This document shows, piece by piece, positions 59,768 to 64,000 of a stretch of 64,000 nucleotides of DNA. Source of the stretch: Paenibacillus qinlingensis (GTDB taxonomy: Bacteria > Bacillota > Bacilli > Paenibacillales > NBRC-103111); NCBI RefSeq assembly GCF_013204845.1, contig NZ_JABMKY010000036.1, positions 1-64,000 of the forward strand. The letters run 5' to 3'. Position numbers and translations under genes: made by a program. Each line of letters starts with the position of its first letter. Within the stretch, counting starts at the first letter, position 1. A model generated the notes under the pieces. It had not been told where the DNA came from, ran no database searches, and saw nothing but the letters and a program-made list of their open reading frames with translations.

Positions 59768-60529
59768 CTACGAGAACTCCAGTGCACTCCGTCCACCATA
59801 GTAGATGTCTTTCAGCTCTTGGCAGTATTCTTCCTTTTCTGTGTAAACGATCAGCGGCGGTAGCGTGCGAATTTCTGGCTTACCATCTTTCATTCCTTCG
59901 ATTAGCACCATCATCGCTTCTTCTCCCGCACGTGCATGTACATAACGGATGCGCTTCGGTTCAATACGGTACTGTCGCATCAGGCAGATAATATCAACTA
60001 GCCGCGTAGCTCGGTGTACCATGGCTACTTTCCCGCCTGCCTTTACAAGCTTAGCACTTGCTGCAATTACATCCTCTAACGTGCAATAAATCTCATGACG
60101 CGCCGCCGCAAAATGCGCATTACTATTCTGCTCCCCATTAGGCACAGGCAGATAGGGCGGATTCACGGTGACGACATCAAATTGTCCGTGTCCCAACGTT
60201 TTATGAATCGACTTCAAATCGCCCTGCACCATATGCAGCCGTTCCGATAAATCGTTAATCTCTGCGTTGCGCACAGCCATATCTGCCAAACGCTCTTGGA
60301 TCTCAACGCCCCAGATCTCCGCACGCGTCCTTGTTGATAGCAATAGGGCCACCACACCATTACCTGTACATAAGTCTACGATTCGCCCCTTAGGCGGAAC
60401 ACTGCTGAACCTCCCTAGGAGTACCGCGTCCATCGAGAAGCTGAACACTTCGTCACTTTGAATAATTTTCAAATCATATGTCAATAAATCATCAATTCGT
60501 TCAGTTGGTAATAAAGGAACTTGCTTCAT
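59768..60529 (-). CDS. trmN6: tRNA1(Val) (adenine(37)-N6)-methyltransferase family (YabB)
   Basis: Class I SAM methyltransferase: motif I IVDLCTGNGVVALLLS (about 49-64), acidic GVEIQERL, and catalytic NPPY in DVVTVNPPYLPVP (about 120-132) for N6-adenine methylation. 253 residues. Exact tRNA target in this lineage is by homology. Located between yabA and rsmI. Confidence 0.9.
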   Translation of the reverse strand: MKQVPLLPTERIDDLLTYDLKIIQSDEVFSFSMDAVLLGRFSSVPPKGRIVDLCTGNGVVALLLSTRTRAEIWGVEIQERLADMAVRNAEINDLSERLHMVQGDLKSIHKTLGHGQFDVVTVNPPYLPVPNGEQNSNAHFAAARHEIYCTLEDVIAASAKLVKAGGKVAMVHRATRLVDIICLMRQYRIEPKRIRYVHARAGEEAMMVLIEGMKDGKPEIRTLPPLIVYTEKEEYCQELKDIYYGGRSALEFS

Positions 60530-60561
60530 ACGTCTTTCCTTTCTCTTTGTTGCTTATTATG

Positions 60562-60593
60562 GAAAAAAACCGTAAGGGATACACCCCTACGGC
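60562..60593 (-). terminator. Rho-independent terminator after yabA
   Basis: Minus strand CCGTAGGGG, five-base loop, CCCTTACGG then seven T, starting nine bases past the yabA stop. Confidence 0.9.
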
Positions 60594-60601
60594 CAAGCGT
60601 C

Positions 60602-60946
60602 TTATTTATTTAAAAAGGATAAGCAAAACAAACAATCTCCCTCGGTCCGAAGGTGTCCATAGTACACATTGCAAATATGAAATCCTTCATTGTATAAGCG
60701 GGTTAAATTATCATATCCGGCTCCTGGTAACTGCACCGGTTCCTCAGCCCTATCTCTTGTCGGCTCTTCGACCACAGTCTCCTCTTGGCGGATGAGCTTA
60801 CGGAGTTGCTGATTCTCTATGCTTAATCTCTTATTTTCTTCGATGAGGGTAATAATCCGTTTCTTCAAGGCACCTAATTCCGCATACGTGGTACCCATTC
60901 GCTCTTCGATTCCATCTATTTGTCCAAAAATATCTTGTTTATCCAC
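60602..60946 (-). CDS. yabA: Replication initiation control protein YabA
   Basis: 114-residue negative regulator of DnaA that also binds DnaN. N-terminal coiled coil (IFGQIDGIEERMGTTYAELGALKKRIITLIEENKRL, about 4-55), variable linker, and C-terminal zinc-binding module GYDNLTRLYNEGFHICNVYYG...GDCLFCLSFLNK. Start is probably GTG 60946 (VDKQDIF, AGGTG five bases upstream); the frame is open from 60970. Confidence 0.95.
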   Translation of the reverse strand: MDKQDIFGQIDGIEERMGTTYAELGALKKRIITLIEENKRLSIENQQLRKLIRQEETVVEEPTRDRAEEPVQLPGAGYDNLTRLYNEGFHICNVYYGHLRTEGDCLFCLSFLNK

Positions 60947-61006
60947 GCTTTCACCTCTAGTGCCATGCATGCTTACTGGCCAGCGCCTCCTTGGATCCTC
61001 GATCTT

Positions 61007-61810
61007 CTACTCTTGTTCAACAACATCATCGAATGGTAGATCTAGCGCTTTCCCAAGATCAAACAATTGAACCTTTGCCGTACGTTCTTTAATATTAAGC
61101 CCCAATACTTTTCCACTGCCAAAAGAAGTAATTACTAATCGGCCAACCGTCGGTAACGAATCTTTGGCACTTTCATAGTTATCATGTTCATATTTCAAGC
61201 AGCACATTAATCTTCCGCATAACCCTGAGATTTTGGTCGGATTCAAGGACAGATTCTGATCTTTCGCCATCTTAATGGAGACTGGCTCGAAATCGCCTAA
61301 GAATGAAGAACAACATAGAATTCGCCCACACGGACCTATGCCACCCAGCATCTTCGCTTCATCACGCACACCAATTTGTCGGAGCTCGATTCTTGTCCGA
61401 AAAATACTCGCCAAATCCTTCACAAGCTCACGGAAATCGACGCGTCCTTCAGCCGTAAAATAAAAAATAATTTTATTGCGGTCAAAGGTATACTCTACGT
61501 CCACAAGCTTCATCTTAAGACTATGGTCTTTAATTTTATCATGACACGTTTGGAAAGCATCCTTGGCTGCTTTTTTATTCTCTTCAACCAAATCAGCATC
61601 CGTATCATCCGCAATGCGAATGACTTTTTTGAGTGGCAGAACCACATCGTTTTCTTTGACGATCTTTTTGCCCACTACGACCTTGCCGTATTCTACACCG
61701 CGTGCGGTCTCTACAATAACGGCACTTTCTTTCTCGATCGGTAAATCAATGGGATCAAAATAATATATTTTACCCGCCTTCTTGAAGCGGACGCCAACCA
61801 CTGAGTACAT
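61007..61810 (-). CDS. ricT: PSP1-domain protein RicT (YaaT)
   Basis: Component of the RicAFT (Y-) complex that promotes mRNA processing, sporulation, competence and biofilm in B. subtilis. MYSVVGVRFKKAGKIYYFDP, PSP1 core IELRQIGVRDEAKMLGGIGPCGRILCC and CGRLMCCLKYEH with the cysteines linked to 4Fe-4S binding. 267 residues. The start lies directly after holB. Confidence 0.94.
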   Translation of the reverse strand: MYSVVGVRFKKAGKIYYFDPIDLPIEKESAVIVETARGVEYGKVVVGKKIVKENDVVLPLKKVIRIADDTDADLVEENKKAAKDAFQTCHDKIKDHSLKMKLVDVEYTFDRNKIIFYFTAEGRVDFRELVKDLASIFRTRIELRQIGVRDEAKMLGGIGPCGRILCCSSFLGDFEPVSIKMAKDQNLSLNPTKISGLCGRLMCCLKYEHDNYESAKDSLPTVGRLVITSFGSGKVLGLNIKERTAKVQLFDLGKALDLPFDDVVEQE

Positions 61811-61811
61811 C

Positions 61812-62789
61812 TTACACCCCCTGCATCTCCACGAGCATTTTCTCTATAACCAGCTGAGAATTGGCATTGGAACGCAGTCGCTTTTGTAAATCTACGGCTT
61901 GCTCCATCATACGCACCCAGACTGAGACATCGCGACTTAACGCGAGGGAGCTCATCCAGTCTAGCTGGTCATTATATACAAGCTTGTCTCTGCGCTCAAG
62001 GCGCAACTGCACCATATCTTTAAACCAGAGGATCAATAAGTCGAACAAAGCCGAAACATGATCCGCAAGTTCTGTTTTCACAATCCGCTGTTGTACGGTA
62101 ATCATGGAAGTAGGGAAACGTGTGAGCGTCTCCTTCGCTAATTGTAACATTACGGTTCTCATTTCTGCAAACCAATTTGCTGCAATTAAATCTCTTGCCG
62201 CTTGCAAACCTGCTGTTACATGTGCTGCAGGTTGTACTAATGCCGCTGGAAGTCCTTCTTCCAGCAATGTGAGCACCATCTGCTCACGTGCCATTGGTGT
62301 AAATTGGATCCATTGTGCCCGCGATTGTATCGTAGGTAACAACGCATTTCCGTTCTCAGTGATGAGAATTGCTACCACACGAGAGTTCGGTTCCTCTAGA
62401 AATTTCAACAAACTATTCGCAGCCTGTACCGTCATTTTTTCTGCATGGTATAGGATATAAATTTTTGTTCCGGACGCTGTTGCCCTGTAGGCGAACTCTT
62501 TTTGCAACTCCCGAATCTGCTCAATTTTAATTGAAGCGCCTTCAGGAGCGACTATGTGGAGATCTGGATGATTGCCATGTTCGACCTTACGGCATTCCAG
62601 GCATTCGCCGCATGCATCATCCGTTCCCTTCTGACAATAGATCGCTTTAGCGAGTGCAGTTGCCATTTCGGAACGCCCTGTCCCAACAGGACCACTGAAA
62701 ATATACGCATGCGACAGCCTGTCTTGACGCAGTCCGTTCTGCAGCAGCCGTTTGGCTGCCGCTTGTCCCGGTATAGCTTGAAAGGACAT
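61812..62789 (-). CDS. holB: DNA polymerase III subunit delta'
   Basis: Clamp-loader subunit. AAA+ domain with DRLSHAYIFSGPVGTGRSEMA; the Walker A has Arg where Lys is usual (GPVGTGR), tolerable because delta' need not hydrolyse ATP. Zinc site CGECLECRKVEHGNHPD, SRC-like ILYHAEKMTVQAANSLLKFLEEP, then the C-terminal collar domain. About 325 residues from ATG 62789 (GGGGCGA seven bases upstream); ATG 62804 is the alternative. Confidence 0.93.
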   Translation of the reverse strand: MSFQAIPGQAAAKRLLQNGLRQDRLSHAYIFSGPVGTGRSEMATALAKAIYCQKGTDDACGECLECRKVEHGNHPDLHIVAPEGASIKIEQIRELQKEFAYRATASGTKIYILYHAEKMTVQAANSLLKFLEEPNSRVVAILITENGNALLPTIQSRAQWIQFTPMAREQMVLTLLEEGLPAALVQPAAHVTAGLQAARDLIAANWFAEMRTVMLQLAKETLTRFPTSMITVQQRIVKTELADHVSALFDLLILWFKDMVQLRLERRDKLVYNDQLDWMSSLALSRDVSVWVRMMEQAVDLQKRLRSNANSQLVIEKMLVEMQGV

Positions 62790-62819
62790 TGATTTTCGCC
62801 CCATTACGCACTTATATTT

Positions 62820-63266
62820 TTAAAATAACAAGTTAATCAGCATACCTCGGATTTCTCCGATTCTATGCAAAATTTCGATCCGCCCCTGCTCATTCTCCAA
62901 TAATTCATCAGCTAACAAGAGGAGCTCTTGATCGATTGCTTCCAAAAGCTTATATCGCTTCGAACGGCCGCGACGATCCCAGCCCTTCGTATCTCTTAAG
63001 TTAACACCCCGACGAGCTGTTTCTTCGAGAAACTGACGAATGAGCAGCTTATATTGCAGAAGCTCTCTAACTGTCATGCCTCTCGACAAGCGATCACCTT
63101 GAAGTGTGATTTGCTGTACCATTTTGGTTAACTGTTCCTGCGTATACTTCTCATCATGCTGCTGCATGATATCAGAGAAATTGCGCGGTGCCATCTGTGG
63201 CGGTGGAACATTCTCACCAACTTTAATATTCTTACCGATGGGCTGCAGCCCCGGGTTAATTTTCAA
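62820..63266 (-). CDS. yaaR: DUF327 protein YaaR
   Basis: 148-residue helical protein of unknown function. After a Pro-rich N-terminus, a charged helical core (FSDIMQQHDEKYTQEQLTKMVQQIT ... LLQYKLLIRQFLEETARRGVNLRDTKGW) and the C-terminal LLEAIDQELLLLADELL...IGEIRGMLINLLF are typical. Always found between darA and holB in related genomes as far as I recall. The start is ATG 63266. Confidence 0.9.
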   Translation of the reverse strand: MKINPGLQPIGKNIKVGENVPPPQMAPRNFSDIMQQHDEKYTQEQLTKMVQQITLQGDRLSRGMTVRELLQYKLLIRQFLEETARRGVNLRDTKGWDRRGRSKRYKLLEAIDQELLLLADELLENEQGRIEILHRIGEIRGMLINLLF

Positions 63267-63310
63267 GACGCATCCATCCTTGTGTAGAGCTGATTATATA
63301 TAGAAATACC

Positions 63311-63640
63311 TTAGAAATGCTCGAATCGCTCAACTGGTAATACGAAAACTGCCGCTCCACCCACTTGCACTTCCACTGGGAATGGAATGTACGAATCTGT
63401 CGTTCCTCCCATTGGAGAAACAGGCGTTACCAGCTGCTCGCGAATTTTACAATTTGCTCGAATCACCTGCATCACCTCTTGCACTCGATCATCTTCCGTA
63501 CCAATCATAAAGGTTGTATTCCCCGCACGCAAAAACCCACCGGTACTTGCCAACTTCGTGGCTCTAAACCCTTCCTTAATTAAAGCGTTAGAGAGACGGT
63601 TACTGTCTTTATCCTGAACAACGGCTACGACTAGTTTCAT
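63311..63640 (-). CDS. darA: Cyclic di-AMP receptor DarA (PII-like, YaaQ)
   Basis: 109-residue PII-like trimer binding c-di-AMP. MKLVVAVVQDKDSNRLSNALIKEGFRATKLASTGGFLRAGNTTFMIGTEDD is the signature, with the Gly-Phe-Leu ligand loop; the C-terminal VQVGGAAVFVLPVERFEHF completes the fold. The downstream target is not known in most species. The c-di-AMP riboswitch ten kb away is a second reader of the same signal. Confidence 0.95.
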   Translation of the reverse strand: MKLVVAVVQDKDSNRLSNALIKEGFRATKLASTGGFLRAGNTTFMIGTEDDRVQEVMQVIRANCKIREQLVTPVSPMGGTTDSYIPFPVEVQVGGAAVFVLPVERFEHF

Positions 63641-63685
63641 AGGTGATGCCTCCTTATATTATAAACTAAGAATTGGTTTTCCGCT

Positions 63686-64000
63686 TTAGACGGAAATATG
63701 TTCCTCAAGCAACTGTTTGCAGTCCTGCCATATATCTGCGGCTATGCGTTCTACATCTCGATTAGCATCTATCATGATGACTCGTTCAGGATGATCGGTG
63801 GCAATTTGGTGGAAGCCCGCTCGTACTCTGCTGTGATAATCGACATTTTTCTGCTCTATGCGATCCAACTGCTGTGTAAACTCCGTAGCACCTGCACGCT
63901 GATTTAATCGCTCCAAACTCACTTCTACGGGAACGTCCATCATATACGTCCTAGTTGCCTGCAGCCCTGAGCTCGCATATTTCGAAATATTCTTCACCAT
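63686..64000 (-). CDS. tmk: Thymidylate kinase, C-terminal part (partial)
   Basis: dTMP kinase, cut by the window edge; only about the last 104 residues are seen. YMMDVPVEVSLERLNQRAG and the LID-like DRIEQKNVDYHSRVRAGFHQIA segment are characteristic, as is VIMIDANRDVERIAADI. The Met at 64000 is internal, not the start; the P-loop half lies beyond the window. Neighbour darA confirms the tmk-yaaQ order. Confidence 0.93.
   Translation of the reverse strand: MVKNISKYASSGLQATRTYMMDVPVEVSLERLNQRAGATEFTQQLDRIEQKNVDYHSRVRAGFHQIATDHPERVIMIDANRDVERIAADIWQDCKQLLEEHISV

Overview
The window looks like chromosomal DNA from an endospore-forming member of the Bacillota, most likely Paenibacillus or a close relative. 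Gene order follows the origin-proximal segment of Bacillus subtilis from tmk to lysS and the first rRNA operon, including spoIIE, spoVT, spoVG, yabG, sspF, yabP/yabQ, fin and abrB. The nadA-nadB-nadC block, the extra PrsA-type foldase next to mfd and the hup position suggest Paenibacillaceae rather than Bacillus; this is inferred from memory of gene order, not from a search. Almost everything is on the minus strand, so transcription runs from 64000 towards 1. The plus-strand exceptions are abrB, an EcsAB-like ABC transporter and a 66-residue small protein. Reading along transcription: 64000-58.8 kb is tmk (partial), darA, yaaR, holB, ricT, yabA, trmN6, rsmI (nucleotide supply, c-di-AMP sensing, clamp loading, RNA modification). 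58.3-55.5 kb has abrB, an HD phosphohydrolase where metS would be expected, and tatD. 55.5-51.6 kb has the divergent ABC transporter and rpfB, the latter behind a c-di-AMP (ydaO/yuaA) riboswitch. 51.5-43.5 kb is rnmV, rsmA, yabG, veg, sspF, ispE, purR, ridA, spoVG, glmU. 43.3-32.1 kb is the small ORF, pth, fin, mfd, prsA, spoVT, a SpoVB/MurJ-type flippase, yabN, hup, rqcP. 32-20.4 kb is yabP, yabQ, divIC, an S1 protein, spoIIE, then a two-gene accessory insertion (class D sortase plus a large LPVTG-anchored adhesin with a proline-rich stalk), then yabS and yabT. 20.4-0.4 kb is tilS, hpt, ftsH, nadA-nadB-nadC, coaX, hslO, a PrsA-like foldase, cysK, the folate operon pabB-pabA-pabC-folP-folB-folK-yazB-dusB, greA and lysS. 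The left edge is the promoter, leader and 5' end of a 16S rRNA gene. The most unusual structure is non-coding. Three intergenic regions (29.6 kb, 34.4 kb, 58.6 kb) each carry four copies of a degenerate palindrome, core TGKA-N5-TMCA, whose centres are spaced 51-62-51 bp (52-62-51 in one). Spacing is conserved while sequence between the palindromes is largely not, which suggests a phased protein-binding or structural element. Other regulatory signals readable directly include three perfect Spo0A boxes in 48 bp near abrB, a 21-bp-spaced spoIIE promoter, a consensus sigma-H promoter at spoVG, and tandem perfect-consensus sigma-A hexamers at veg.
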